A stretch of 64,000 nucleotides of DNA from an uncultured Acetobacteraceae bacterium (GCA_903907955.1 CAIVPZ010000020.1:91289-155288); one strand, 5' to 3'; shown: positions 17,769 through 26,271, counted from the stretch's first letter. Program-made: numbers and translations. Notes: generated from the sequence alone by a model not told the origin.

Positions 17769-18203
17769 TCAATCGATCTGATGCGCTTGCAGGAATAACG
17801 CCTGAGATAATGCCTCAAAGAAACGCTGAAACGGCATGGGGTCCGATAGCGCTTCCTCATCAAATTGGCCTGAGACACGCACGATCGTGCGGCTGTTACC
17901 CATCGGCCGCAGCGTGATGGTCAGCCTTATCACATTGGTGCCGAAGCGGGTTGCACTGACCGTTCCAAGCACATCATCCGCCCGGTCCACGACGAATCCT
18001 AAGTCCTGCAACGTGGACAAGACCGCGCGAAAGACCTGCGTTCGGTTGGTAGTTTCAAAGGCCCGGGTCGAGATCGCCCGTTGAGCAACCTGGGAATTGG
18101 GCGCGGCAAGAACCTGCTGGCGGCTATCAAGCTGGCAGCCGGGGAGCAACAATAGACCGGCTGCCAACGCCATCCCGAATCTCATGGGGTGGTCAGATCT
18201 CAT
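17769..18203 (-). CDS. Lipoprotein of a local paralogue family (member E)
   Basis: A 144-residue lipoprotein with lipobox LLLLPGC at about residue 23. It shares the family core: STRAFETTNRTQVFRAVLSTLQDLGFVVDRADDVLG is represented by FETTNRTQVFRA and LSTLQDLGFVVD, and the C-terminal FQRFFEALSQALFLQAH aligns with member D. The ATG at 18203 overlaps the end of the upstream gene by 11 bp; the ATG at 18185 is an alternative. It is the last gene of the minus-strand operon starting at 20224. Function unknown; probably an outer-membrane or periplasmic lipoprotein. Confidence 0.72.
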   Translation of the reverse strand: MRSDHPMRFGMALAAGLLLLPGCQLDSRQQVLAAPNSQVAQRAISTRAFETTNRTQVFRAVLSTLQDLGFVVDRADDVLGTVSATRFGTNVIRLTITLRPMGNSRTIVRVSGQFDEEALSDPMPFQRFFEALSQALFLQAHQID

Positions 18204-18636
18204 GCGCGGTGAGGAACACTGATTGCGACAATCTATCAAAAAATTGTTGATACAAGAGCGGATCATCCAATGTCTCCAATCCAGCAACGCCATTGCTCGC
18301 GGCCTGAAAAGTGGCACGGGCCATGCTAGACTTTCCGTCCGGCACGCCCTGCACGAGGATTTGCGCACGTATCCGGCGTGGCGTGGCCTTCGAACCCACG
18401 ACGACACCGAACGCTGACCTCGTTTCCTCAATCACATAGCCCAAGTCCTGCAGCACGCCCACCGATGCCTGCAGCAGCAAGGTTTCGTCTGTCGTATCAA
18501 AGCGCCGAGTCTGCCGCGCACGGTGTGCCACGACCGAGTCTGTTACCGTCAACGCGGCAGCCTCCTGTTCCGTGTGCTGACAGCCAACGAGAAGGGCGGC
18601 ACAGCCAGCCGCCAGGATCAGCACCCGCCGTTGCAC
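18193..18636 (-). CDS. Lipoprotein of a local paralogue family (member D)
   Basis: A 147-residue lipoprotein with lipobox ALLVGC at residue 19. The conserved core is RQTRRFDTTDETLLLQASV, then VLQDLGYVIEETRSAFGVV, and the C-terminal YQQFFDRLSQSVFLTAHEI. The likeness to members A, B and E is visible by eye, especially LQDLG(F/Y), a glycine 12 residues later, and FF...LSQ. It starts 9 bp after the BamE-like gene. Function unknown. Confidence 0.75.
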   Translation of the reverse strand: MQRRVLILAAGCAALLVGCQHTEQEAAALTVTDSVVAHRARQTRRFDTTDETLLLQASVGVLQDLGYVIEETRSAFGVVVGSKATPRRIRAQILVQGVPDGKSSMARATFQAASNGVAGLETLDDPLLYQQFFDRLSQSVFLTAHEI

Positions 18637-18645
18637 AGCGATTCC

Positions 18646-19080
18646 TCAGAAACTGCTGGAGCGATAGGCGAAATCACGGACGAGTCCGTTACCATCAAAA
18701 TAAATAATGATCGTCAGGGTTCGCTGGGAGGTTCGGGAAACGCCCGTATTGCCTCCAACGGCCGCCAGAAAAAGTGCATTGACCCCACCGGAACTCGATG
18801 AATACGCATGTTCGGTGGCGATTCGGTCATAAACCCACGTCTCGTGGCGCTGTTGGTCCGTTGTCACGACATTAGGTGAACCGAGGGCGGCGGCTACCTC
18901 AGCGCCACTCATCCCCACTCGTATCTCCCGCTGCACCGTGCCTACGGTTACACGACTATCGCCGGCGCTGGCGTTTGCCACGTCTCTGGCCTGATCGGTT
19001 GCCGAAGTACATGCAACGCCGAGAATAGCAACCTGTCCAAGAAGCATTGCGCGCCAAAATAACTTGCAGCAGAAAATCAT
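18646..19080 (-). CDS. SmpA/OmlA (BamE)-like lipoprotein
   Basis: A 144-residue lipoprotein with lipobox ILGVAC near residue 24. The segment VTVGTVQREIRVGMSGAEV followed by LGSPNVVTTD and ETWVYDRI has the pattern of the BamE/SmpA fold (Gxxxxxv..lG.P......ETW.Y). The ATG at 19080 overlaps the upstream stop in ATGA (19077-19080). It lies inside an operon of otherwise mutually related lipoproteins, so it may take part in the same envelope process. Confidence 0.7.
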   Translation of the reverse strand: MIFCCKLFWRAMLLGQVAILGVACTSATDQARDVANASAGDSRVTVGTVQREIRVGMSGAEVAAALGSPNVVTTDQQRHETWVYDRIATEHAYSSSSGGVNALFLAAVGGNTGVSRTSQRTLTIIIYFDGNGLVRDFAYRSSSF

Positions 19081-19661
19081 GGTGCAGTTTCTCCCTGGAC
19101 TGGCTGTTGCTTGACGGTCTGAGCTGTGGCCGCTTCGGGGCCAGCCGGCGCGTTCGCGGGTGGACGTTGCTCCGTCCGCTTTCCGGGCAATGGCTCCGCC
19201 ACTGGTTGCATCGCATCAGGTACGGTTTCGTTTTCGGGTATCACACGCAACTCTCGGCCTGTGGTATCTCCAAGCGGAACAAAAAAATTCTTCAAATAAA
19301 ATCGAGGGTCATCGACCTGCACTTCCTCTCGGAGCCTCAACACGGTCGCATTCGCCCTCACGATGCTTTGATCAGGGCCGTGTTCGCGGACCACTGCCGC
19401 CAGCCGTAGCCCGGTCAGACGCGTAGCAGATACCGTGCCCGCACCAGCCTCCGCCTTGGTTATTCGGTATCCAAGATCCTGCAACGTCGCGATTACGTTG
19501 CGCATTGCACTGTTCTGGTCGCCATCGACTATTCGCGACTGCATGACCCGCAATTCAACCGCGCTCTTATTGCTAGGAATAAAAAGAGTGCTTTGATCGG
19601 TTGCCGCACAGGCCGAAACGACTAAAAGCTAGGCGACAACTGAAAGACGAGCAGGTCTCAT
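19077..19661 (-). pseudogene. Lipoprotein paralogue (member B) interrupted by an amber codon in the signal peptide
   Basis: Read from the ATG at 19661, which overlaps the upstream stop in ATGA, the frame is MRPARLSVVA, then TAG at 19631-19629, then LLVVSACAATDQSTLF with a perfect lipobox VSAC and the rest of a family member (MRNVIATLQDLGYRITKAEAG, DPRFYLKNFFVPLGD). The stop therefore falls inside an otherwise normal lipoprotein signal peptide. A TTG at 19553 could start a product without signal peptide. Member B also has a longer Pro-rich C-terminal tail than the others. It may be a recent pseudogene, a suppressed codon, or a sequencing error. Confidence 0.75.
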
Positions 19662-20224
19662 TGAACTGCTCTCGCGACCGTCATGCCGTTACGAACCTTC
19701 TCGAAGAAGCCCTGGCTGAACTCGCTTCCCGTCAGAGGTTCAGCACGCGCCACGCCCTGGTTATTGATCACAACCCGCTCGAAGGACACCCGCATCTGCG
19801 TCTCCCTCTGGCCCGGCAGCGGTCGGGTCGTGAGGGTTACGCGGATAGTCTGATCTTTGTCCCAGACCGGGCTATAACTAACCCCCAGCAGGGCCAGGCC
19901 GATCGTAAGAGCAACCTGGCCAACCACCTGCCCGGTTTCGGTCGCATCGCGATCCTTGGCACCGGCAAGAACACCGACCTGCGGGGCGCTTTCCTCAATC
20001 GTGAACCCAAGGTCCTGGAGGGTCTGCGTTGCCTCAGCCAGCAAGGCCGTTTCGTCATGGACCTGGAATCGTGTCGTTTGAGCCTCGCGCACCTGTGCGG
20101 CGTCGGGGAGAGGCGCGCCGGCCGTCAAGGCAAATTCATTGGCCCAGTTGGGATTTTGGCAACCCGTTATTGCCACCGAAAACGCCACACTTATTATGCT
20201 CCGGCTCAGGCTGGCACGATTCAT
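19658..20224 (-). CDS. Lipoprotein of a local paralogue family (member A), first gene of operon
   Basis: A 188-residue lipoprotein: MNRASLSRSIISVAFSVAITGC with lipobox AITGC. The family core is TTRFQVHDETALLAEATQT, then LQDLGFTIEESAPQVGVL, and the C-terminal FSQGFFEKVRNGM. A hydrophobic insert (VGQVALTIGLALLGVSYSP) after the core is unique to this member. The start at 20224 has GGAGGT upstream, and a near-consensus sigma70 promoter lies about 40-65 bp upstream. It heads the operon A-B-BamE-like-D-E. Confidence 0.78.
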   Translation of the reverse strand: MNRASLSRSIISVAFSVAITGCQNPNWANEFALTAGAPLPDAAQVREAQTTRFQVHDETALLAEATQTLQDLGFTIEESAPQVGVLAGAKDRDATETGQVVGQVALTIGLALLGVSYSPVWDKDQTIRVTLTTRPLPGQRETQMRVSFERVVINNQGVARAEPLTGSEFSQGFFEKVRNGMTVARAVQ

Positions 20225-20260
20225 TACCACCTCCGCAGCATTTTGCCAATGCGCAATAAT

Positions 20261-20289
20261 TTCATAGGTTACAAGAAATTCAGTGTCAA
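20261..20289 (-). promoter_or_regulatory. Sigma70-type promoter of the lipoprotein operon
   Basis: On the minus strand, TTGACA (20289-20284), a 17-bp spacer, then TATGAA (20266-20261), about 37 bp before the ATG at 20224. The spacing and -35 box match the consensus unusually well for this genome. Confidence 0.7.
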
Positions 20290-20455
20290 TCCCCGTCGCC
20301 CGCAACTCGGTAATCGGCAGCAGGGGCGGGCGTAGGCCGAAAAGGGCAATTGCCCTTCGCGTCGGGCGGCTCGCCGCCGGCCCAAACACAGCGGGAACGG
20401 CCCGCGGAAGCCGGATGCGCGGAAATGTGGTGCGTGCGATCTTGCCGTGTGCCTG

Positions 20456-21127
20456 CTATTCCCGGCGCAGCAGCCGGTCATTCAGCAGCGCGCCCAGCCG
20501 TCCGGCGGCAAAGCCGGCGGCGATCCTGTTGGGGTCGTAGGCGTTGCGTGCCCAGTCGGCGAACGGCACGCCCCCCTCGCCCTCGCGCGCATAGGCCCGC
20601 AGCACGGCATCCAGCACGCCGGCGCGGGAGCGCGGCAGATGGCCCCAGCGCAGCGAAAGCTGGTCCATCGCCTCGGCCACCCTGGCGCCCTGCAGCAGCA
20701 GGAACACCGCACCGGCAAACCCCGCCCGGTCGGCGCCGGATTTGCAGTGGGCGAGGCCGGGTTCGCGCATGGTCTGCAGGGCGTCGATCAGCGCCAGCAG
20801 GCGCTCGCGTGGCGGCGGGCGGCCGCTCTGCATCGGCAGGTCGATGAACTCCAGGCCCAGATGGTGCGCCCGCTCGCGCGACAGGGCGTCCGAGCCGTTG
20901 CCGGTGGCGCCGCGCAGATTGAGCACGCTGCGGATGCCCCAGCGCCGCACCATGGCGGAGAGCCGGCCGGGGGGCGGATGGTTGCAGCGATAGAGCCGGC
21001 CGGGCAGGACCGGGCCGGCATTGGTCCAGGCCAGACGCAGCACGCCATGGTCCACCAGCATGCTGTCCACCCAGGCGCGCCGGCGACCGGCGGGCGTGTC
21101 CAGGCCGCCGCGGAAGATCGTGTCCAT
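20456..21127 (-). CDS. Tyrosine-phosphatase-like protein
   Basis: A 223-residue cysteine-phosphatase fold protein with the active-site loop HCKSGADRAG (HCxxGxxR) near residue 123 and the upstream segment IRSVLNLRGATGNGSDALSRE, typical of bacterial dual-specificity or tyrosine phosphatases. Relatives act on phosphotyrosine or phosphoinositides; the substrate is unknown. The ATG at 21127 has GGCGGA upstream. It is divergent from a CBS-domain gene. Confidence 0.8.
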   Translation of the reverse strand: MDTIFRGGLDTPAGRRRAWVDSMLVDHGVLRLAWTNAGPVLPGRLYRCNHPPPGRLSAMVRRWGIRSVLNLRGATGNGSDALSRERAHHLGLEFIDLPMQSGRPPPRERLLALIDALQTMREPGLAHCKSGADRAGFAGAVFLLLQGARVAEAMDQLSLRWGHLPRSRAGVLDAVLRAYAREGEGGVPFADWARNAYDPNRIAAGFAAGRLGALLNDRLLRRE

Positions 21128-21239
21128 CGCAGATCCGCCCTGCCGCCTCGGGATTGGCCCCGCGGCCCCGGCCGCGTATATCCTGAGCATGGCAGCCCCC
21201 GCCAGCCTCCCGGCGCGCCGATGAAAAAGGAAACAGACC

Positions 21240-21719
21240 ATGCTCGAGGAATCGCCGCTCACCGCCGAAGACGTGATGACCCGGGACGTCAAGGTGGTGC
21301 ATCCGGAGACACCGCTGCTGACCGCGGTTCGCATAATGGCCGATCATCACATCAGCGGCCTGGTGGTGGTGGATGACCAGGACCGGCCGGTCGGCATGCT
21401 GACCGAGGGCGACCTGCTGCGCTGGCACGGCGAGTTCACCGAGCGGCAGGCCTGGTGGCTCGAGCATCTGTCCGAGGGGACCGATCTGGCGCCGAACTTC
21501 CTGGGTGCCATCCGCTCGCAGCAGCGCAGGGTCAAGAAGCTGATGACCGAGGGCACCATCACCGTGTTCCCCGAGACATCGACCCGGGAGATCGCCCGGC
21601 TGTTCTACGAGCGCAATATCAAGCGCGTGCCGGTGGTGAAGGACGACAAGCTGGTCGGGCTGGTCAGCCGCGGCGACCTGCTGCGGGCGCTGGCGGACGA
21701 GTTGAGCAAGGCGAGCTGA
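21240..21719 (+). CDS. Tandem CBS-domain protein (second copy)
   Basis: A 159-residue Bateman module. CBS1 is TAEDVMTRDVKVVHPETPLL to PVGMLTEGDLLRWH, and CBS2 is VKKLMTEGTITVFPETSTR to KLVGLVSRGDLLRAL. A Trp-rich linker (ERQAWWLEHLSEG) separates them, as in the paralogue at 14494 (HRWLDILAEGQE). It probably senses an adenine nucleotide. The 3' end is followed by a partial dispersed repeat and the convergent polA. Confidence 0.88.
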   Translation: MLEESPLTAEDVMTRDVKVVHPETPLLTAVRIMADHHISGLVVVDDQDRPVGMLTEGDLLRWHGEFTERQAWWLEHLSEGTDLAPNFLGAIRSQQRRVKKLMTEGTITVFPETSTREIARLFYERNIKRVPVVKDDKLVGLVSRGDLLRALADELSKAS

Positions 21720-21724
21720 AGCCG

Positions 21725-21772
21725 CGGGGTCCAGCCGCGGGGTCCAGGGCAGAGCCCTGGCCCTGCTTGCCT
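21725..21772 (-). repeat. Dispersed repeat, copy 5 (partial, minus)
   Basis: Only the first palindrome block (GCAAGCAGGGCCAGGGC, read on the minus strand) and a duplicated GGGTCCAG part are present, a few bases after the polA stop codon. Confidence 0.75.
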
Positions 21773-21775
21773 TCG

Positions 21776-24655
21776 TCAGTGCGCCTCCGCCCAACTGCGC
21801 CCGATCCCGGTCTCCACCACCAGCGGCACCGACAGCGCCGCCGCCCCCTCCATGACCCGCCGCGCCAGCGCGGCGGTCGCCTCGGCCTGTTCCGTCGGCG
21901 CTTCGAACAGCAACTCGTCGTGGACCTGCAGCAGCATGCGGGCGGACAGGCCGCTGGCTGACAATGCGGCGGGCAGGTGGACCATGGCGCGTTTGATCAC
22001 GTCGGCGGCGCCGCCCTGCAATGGCGCGTTGATCGCCTGCCGCTCGGCGTAGGCGCGCCGCGCCGCGTTCCGGTCGTCGATGCCCGGCACCCAGCAGCGC
22101 CGGCCGAACGGCGTGGTGACGAAGCCGGCGATGCGGGCGTCGTCCTTGGTTTTCTCCATGTAGGCGCGGATGGCCGGGTAGCGGGCGAAATAGGCGTCGA
22201 TATAGGTGCGCGCCTCGCCGGGCGCGATGCCGAGCTGGCGGGCGAGTCCGAACGCGCTGATGCCGTAGATGATGCCGAAATTGATCGCCTTGGCGCGCCG
22301 CCGGGTCATCGGGTCCATGCCCGCCATCGGTACGCCGAACACTTCGCTGGCGGTGCGGGCGTGGATGTCCTCGCCGGCGGCGAAGCTGGCCTTGAGCTGG
22401 GGGATGTCGGCGACGTGGGCGAGCAGGCGCAGCTCGATCTGCGAGTAGTCGGCGGAAACCAGCACATGGCCAGGCTCGGCGATGAAGGCGCGGCGGATGC
22501 GGCTGCCTTCATCGGTGCGGATGGGGATGTTCTGCAGGTTTGGGTCGGTGGAGGAAAGCCGGCCGGTGCTGGCGATGGCCATGGCGAAGCTGGTGTGCAC
22601 CCGGCCGGTGTCGGGGTTGATCTGGGTCACCAGCGCGTCGGCGTAGGTGGATTTCAGCTTCTGCAGCTGGCGCCATTCCAGCACCCGGGCGGGCAGGTCG
22701 TGGCCCTGCTCGGCCAGGCCCTGCAGCACGCTGGAATCGGTGCCCCAGGCGCCGGTTTTCATGCGTTTGCCGCCGGACAGCGCCATCCGGTCGAACAGCA
22801 CCTCGCCCAGTTGTTTCGGGCTGCCGACATTGAACGGCAAGCCGGCGAGGCGATGGATATCCTGCTCCATCACCGCCATGCGGGCCTCGAAATCCTTCGA
22901 CATGGCGCGCAGGTCGTCGGCGTCCACCTTTATCCCGGCGCGCTCCATTTCCAGCAGCACCGGCACCAGCCGGCGCTCCATCTGTTCATAGAGGGCGAGC
23001 GCGTGGGTGGTGCGCAAACTGGGGCGCAGGTGCTGCCAGAGGCGCAGGGTGACGTCGGCGTCCTCGGCGGCGTAGGGGGTGGCGCGGTCGAGCGGCACCT
23101 GGCCGAACGGCACCCGGGCGCGGCCGGTGCCGGTGACCTGATCGTAGGTGATGCAGGCGTGGTGCAGATGCAGCAGCGCCAGTTCGTCCATGCCGTGGCC
23201 GTGGCGGCCGGCGTCCTGGGCGTAGGAAATCAGCATGGCGTCGTCCAGCGGCGCCGCCAGCGGGGCGCCGGCGCGGGCGAGGATCAGCAGGTCGAACTTG
23301 GCGTTCAGGAACACTTTCAGCACCGCCGGATCGGCGAGCAGCGGGGCGAGCGCGGCGATGGCGTGTTCGACCGGCACCTGCTCGGGGGCGTTGCCCGCGG
23401 CGTCGGCGTGACGCAGCGGCACATAGCAGGCGCGGCCCGGCGCGGTGGCCAGCGAGAAGCCGACCAGATTGGCGCGCATGGCATCCAACCCGTCGGTTTC
23501 GGTGTCGATCGCCACGGCGCCGGCAGCGGTGGCCTCGGCGATCCAGGCGTGCAGCGCGTCCAGGGTGGTGACGGTCATGTATGGGCCATAACCGTCGCTG
23601 GCGGCGGCGGCAGGCACCGGGGCGGGCTGGGCAGTTGGCGGGCCGGCGAAGGCGAACGCGCCCTGCGGGCCGCCTGCTGGCGGCGGCGGTGGCAGCGGCG
23701 CCGGGGACGGGGCCTGGTCGTCCAGACCCAGCCGCAGCGCGGTGCTGCGGAACCCCTGCGCATGCAGCCAGGTCGCCAGCCGGGCGCGGTCGAGTTCGCG
23801 CACCACGAGGTCTTCCAGCGGCACCGGCAGCGGGGCGTCGTCGCGCAACTGGACCAACTGGCGGGAGAGGCGGGCCGCCTCGGCGTGGGCGATCAGATTG
23901 TCTTTCTTCTTCGATGGCTTCATCGACGGCGCCGCGGCCAGCACCGCTTCCAGGTCGCCGTATTCGGTGATCAGCTGGGCGGCGGTTTTCGGGCCGATGC
24001 CGGGTACGCCGGGCACGTTGTCCACCGAATCGCCCATCAACGCCTGCACCTCGACCAGCCGGTCGGGCGCGACCCCCCATTTCTCCATCACCTCGGCGGG
24101 GCCGATCGGTTTTTCCTTCATCGGGTCCAGCATGCTGATGCCGGGCCGGATGAGTTGCATCAGATCCTTATCGGAGGAAACGATGGTTGTGCTGCCACCC
24201 TGCGCTTCACAGGCCCGGGCGTACGAGGCGATCAGGTCGTCGGCCTCCCAGTCCGGGAGTTCGATCGCCGGGACGCCAAAGGCGGCGGTGGCGTCGCGCA
24301 CCAGGGCGAATTGCGGGCGCAATTCTTCCGGCAACTCGGGGCGCTGGGCCTTGTAGCGGTCGTACAGCCGGTTGCGGAAGGTGAGGCGGCCGGCGTCGAA
24401 GATGACGGCGAAATGCGTGCCGACGTGGTTCTTCAGCAGGCGCGCCAGCATGTTGGTGAAGCCGAACACGGCGTTCACCGGCACCCCGTCCGGCCGGGTC
24501 ATCGGCGGCAGGGCGTGGAAGGCGCGGAAGATGAAGCCCGATCCGTCGATGAGAATCAGGTGGGGCGCCGCCGCGGCGCCCGGGGCGGCGTTCAGTGCGC
24601 GTCCCCGCCGCCGGCGCCCGGATTGAGCACATACAGGCGGGAACAGTAGGGGCAC
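21776..24655 (-). CDS. polA: DNA polymerase I
   Basis: About 940-960 residues with all three domains. The 5'-3' exonuclease part begins HLILIDGSGFIFRAFHALPP and has DSVDNVPGVPGIGPKTA. The 3'-5' proofreading part keeps its catalytic residues: ExoI IDTETDG, ExoII NAKFD, ExoIII YAAEDAD. The polymerase part has VSADYSQIELRLLAH (motif A), RRRAKAINFGIIYG (B) and LLQVHDELLFE (C). No ATG precedes the conserved start. The GTG at 24655 has AGGTGAT upstream and overlaps the zinc-finger gene; a CTG at 24595 in a CTGA overlap is the alternative. The stop is followed by a dispersed repeat. Confidence 0.96.
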   Translation of the reverse strand: MPLLFPPVCAQSGRRRRGRALNAAPGAAAAPHLILIDGSGFIFRAFHALPPMTRPDGVPVNAVFGFTNMLARLLKNHVGTHFAVIFDAGRLTFRNRLYDRYKAQRPELPEELRPQFALVRDATAAFGVPAIELPDWEADDLIASYARACEAQGGSTTIVSSDKDLMQLIRPGISMLDPMKEKPIGPAEVMEKWGVAPDRLVEVQALMGDSVDNVPGVPGIGPKTAAQLITEYGDLEAVLAAAPSMKPSKKKDNLIAHAEAARLSRQLVQLRDDAPLPVPLEDLVVRELDRARLATWLHAQGFRSTALRLGLDDQAPSPAPLPPPPPAGGPQGAFAFAGPPTAQPAPVPAAAASDGYGPYMTVTTLDALHAWIAEATAAGAVAIDTETDGLDAMRANLVGFSLATAPGRACYVPLRHADAAGNAPEQVPVEHAIAALAPLLADPAVLKVFLNAKFDLLILARAGAPLAAPLDDAMLISYAQDAGRHGHGMDELALLHLHHACITYDQVTGTGRARVPFGQVPLDRATPYAAEDADVTLRLWQHLRPSLRTTHALALYEQMERRLVPVLLEMERAGIKVDADDLRAMSKDFEARMAVMEQDIHRLAGLPFNVGSPKQLGEVLFDRMALSGGKRMKTGAWGTDSSVLQGLAEQGHDLPARVLEWRQLQKLKSTYADALVTQINPDTGRVHTSFAMAIASTGRLSSTDPNLQNIPIRTDEGSRIRRAFIAEPGHVLVSADYSQIELRLLAHVADIPQLKASFAAGEDIHARTASEVFGVPMAGMDPMTRRRAKAINFGIIYGISAFGLARQLGIAPGEARTYIDAYFARYPAIRAYMEKTKDDARIAGFVTTPFGRRCWVPGIDDRNAARRAYAERQAINAPLQGGAADVIKRAMVHLPAALSASGLSARMLLQVHDELLFEAPTEQAEATAALARRVMEGAAALSVPLVVETGIGRSWAEAH

Positions 24656-24789
24656 ATCACCTGGCGGTCGGCGATGCGCAGGAAGACGCGCGGATGGCCG
24701 AGCCCGCCATTGCCGCCGTCGCAGGCGACGATGCGGTCGTCGACGTGGATGATTTCGGTGGGCGCAGGCTTGGCGGAGCCGTCCGGCAT
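24592..24789 (-). CDS. CHCC-type zinc-finger protein
   Basis: A 65-residue protein of the zf-CHCC family (NDUFS6-like). The metal ligands are visible in VACDGGNGGLGHPRVFLRI (Cys, His) and VMCPYCSRLYVLNPG (CxxC). In Alphaproteobacteria such proteins accompany housekeeping genes, and the homologous mitochondrial subunit belongs to complex I; the role here is unknown. The ATG at 24789 has GAGG upstream. Its end overlaps the possible starts of polA, so the two are probably co-transcribed. Confidence 0.85.
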   Translation of the reverse strand: MPDGSAKPAPTEIIHVDDRIVACDGGNGGLGHPRVFLRIADRQVMCPYCSRLYVLNPGAGGGDAH

Positions 24790-24832
24790 GGGGACCTCGG
24801 AAGTTGGGGGGTTTCCCCGGGGGGCGTGCGGC

Positions 24833-25909
24833 ATGATAGCCATGGGGGCTGTGCATTCAACCTCGCGCCCGCCATTCCGTCCTGCTATCGCCCGGGCGCC
24901 TCGTTGCGCCGGCAGGGTGACGCGGCGCGGCGTGCTCGGGCTGGGCGCTGCGGTGGCGCTGGGCGGGTGCGTGTCGATGGGGGCCCCGCCGGGCCCGGCG
25001 GTGGAGGCCGCATCGATGACCGAGGATGCGTTCACCATGCCGGACGGGGCGCGGCTGCCCTACCGCACCTGGCTGCCCGAGGGCAGGCCGCAGGCGGTGG
25101 TGCTGGCACTGCACGGCTTCAATGACAGCCGCGACGCCTGGGAATACCCGGCGCCGGCATTCGCTGCTGCCGGGGTGGCGGTGTATTCGCCCGACCTGCG
25201 CTGTTTCGGTGCGGCACCCGGGCGCGGGCTGTGGCCGGGTACCGACGGGCTGGTGGCGGATGCGGCCGAGATGGTGCGGCTGGTGCGGGCGCTGCATCCG
25301 GGGGTGCCGTTGGTGCTGATGGGCGAGAGCATGGGGGCGGCCGTGCTGATGGTGCTGGCGACCGGCAAGCTGGCGCCGCCCGACGTGTCGTATGTGCTGA
25401 TCGCGCCGGCGGTATGGGGCCGGGCGCGGATGAATTTCGTGCTCTCCGGCGCGCTGTGGCTGGCGGTGACGCTGGTGCCTGGCCTGGCGATGACGCGCGG
25501 GCCGGTGCAGATCACCGCCAGCGACAATCGCGAGGCGCTGATCCGGCTTTCGACCGATCCGCTGACCGTCCGGCGGACGCGCATGGATGCGCTGGGCGGG
25601 CTGGTGAAACTGATGGACGCGGCCCTGGCGGCGGCGCCGCGCATGCGGGTGCCCAGCCTGTTTCTGTATGGTGGCAGGGACGAACTGGTGCCCAGGGCAG
25701 CGACGGCGGCGACCTGGCAGGCATTGCCGCGCGGCGGGACGGGCGGGCCGCGGATTGCGTATTATCCGGACGGGTATCACCTGCTGCTGCGGGACCATGC
25801 CCGCGCCGTGCCGATCGGCGACATCGTGGCCTGGCTGCGCGACCCGCTCGTCGCACTGCCCTCCGGGGCGGAGCGGGCGGCGCAATTGTGGCTGGAAGCG
25901 CAGGATTGA
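24833..25909 (+). CDS. Tat-type lipoprotein alpha/beta hydrolase (lysophospholipase-like)
   Basis: A 358-residue serine hydrolase. The N-terminus has a twin arginine and lipobox (VTRRGVLGLGAAVALGGC), which suggests Tat export and lipid anchoring. The catalytic residues of the lysophospholipase/monoacylglycerol-lipase family are visible: LALHGFNDSRDAW (oxyanion region), GESMGAAV (nucleophile Ser), GGRDELVP (Asp) and DGYHLLLRD (His). The start could also be the ATG at 24842. It is divergent from the zinc-finger gene, with only 43 bp between starts. Confidence 0.85.
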   Translation: MIAMGAVHSTSRPPFRPAIARAPRCAGRVTRRGVLGLGAAVALGGCVSMGAPPGPAVEAASMTEDAFTMPDGARLPYRTWLPEGRPQAVVLALHGFNDSRDAWEYPAPAFAAAGVAVYSPDLRCFGAAPGRGLWPGTDGLVADAAEMVRLVRALHPGVPLVLMGESMGAAVLMVLATGKLAPPDVSYVLIAPAVWGRARMNFVLSGALWLAVTLVPGLAMTRGPVQITASDNREALIRLSTDPLTVRRTRMDALGGLVKLMDAALAAAPRMRVPSLFLYGGRDELVPRAATAATWQALPRGGTGGPRIAYYPDGYHLLLRDHARAVPIGDIVAWLRDPLVALPSGAERAAQLWLEAQD

Positions 25910-26200
25910 AGCGCTGCAGCGGTTCCCATCTTGTTCCGGTTCTGGGTTCCTTGGCCTGCGGCGTTGTGCCCGCGCATGGACTCCGGCGCCGCCTGGTTGA
26001 TGACGCAGTCGGTGTGGCCGGCGCACGGCAGTTCCAGGAAGTTCATTCTGCTCCCCGGTCAGGATCGACTCGCCGTTGATCAGCGTGGCTGCCGGTACCA
26101 GCCGGCCGTTCAGGCGCAGGCCGAGGGTGGGGGAAACCAGCACGCCCCGGCTGGCTTTCGCGCGCCCGTCCGGTCGGCGGCGTGCCACTCGACGCATGTT
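25905..26200 (-). pseudogene. Degenerate Hint-domain fragment
   Basis: On the minus strand the frame SRGVLVSPTLGLRLNGRL, then VPAATLINGESI, resembles the Hint_2 domains common in Acetobacteraceae. About 30 codons later the likeness continues in a different frame (NFLELPCAGHTDCVINQAA, family pattern roughly V.LE...H.....G.PAES). The frame change near 26040 and the absence of flanking domains mark a broken remnant. The recognition is by pattern only. Confidence 0.35.
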
Positions 26201-26271
26201 GGCGATTCGGGCAGATTGATCCCGCCAGCGGCGCGCCTTGCCTGCGCCGTTCCGGAAACAGGATCGCAGTC

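Noticed and set aside
17494..17781. Three overlapping plus-strand frames of about 75-96 codons
   Set aside because: They cover the same DNA in all frames, have no recognisable features and run into the lipoprotein operon end.
19553..19558. TTG at 19553 as the true start of lipoprotein member B
   Set aside because: It would drop a signal peptide and lipobox that are plainly encoded upstream, and the ATG at 19661 is positioned by an ATGA overlap.
21977..24649. An 890-codon open frame on the plus strand
   Set aside because: It is the complement of polA, with His/Gly/Ala-rich shadow composition and no family features.
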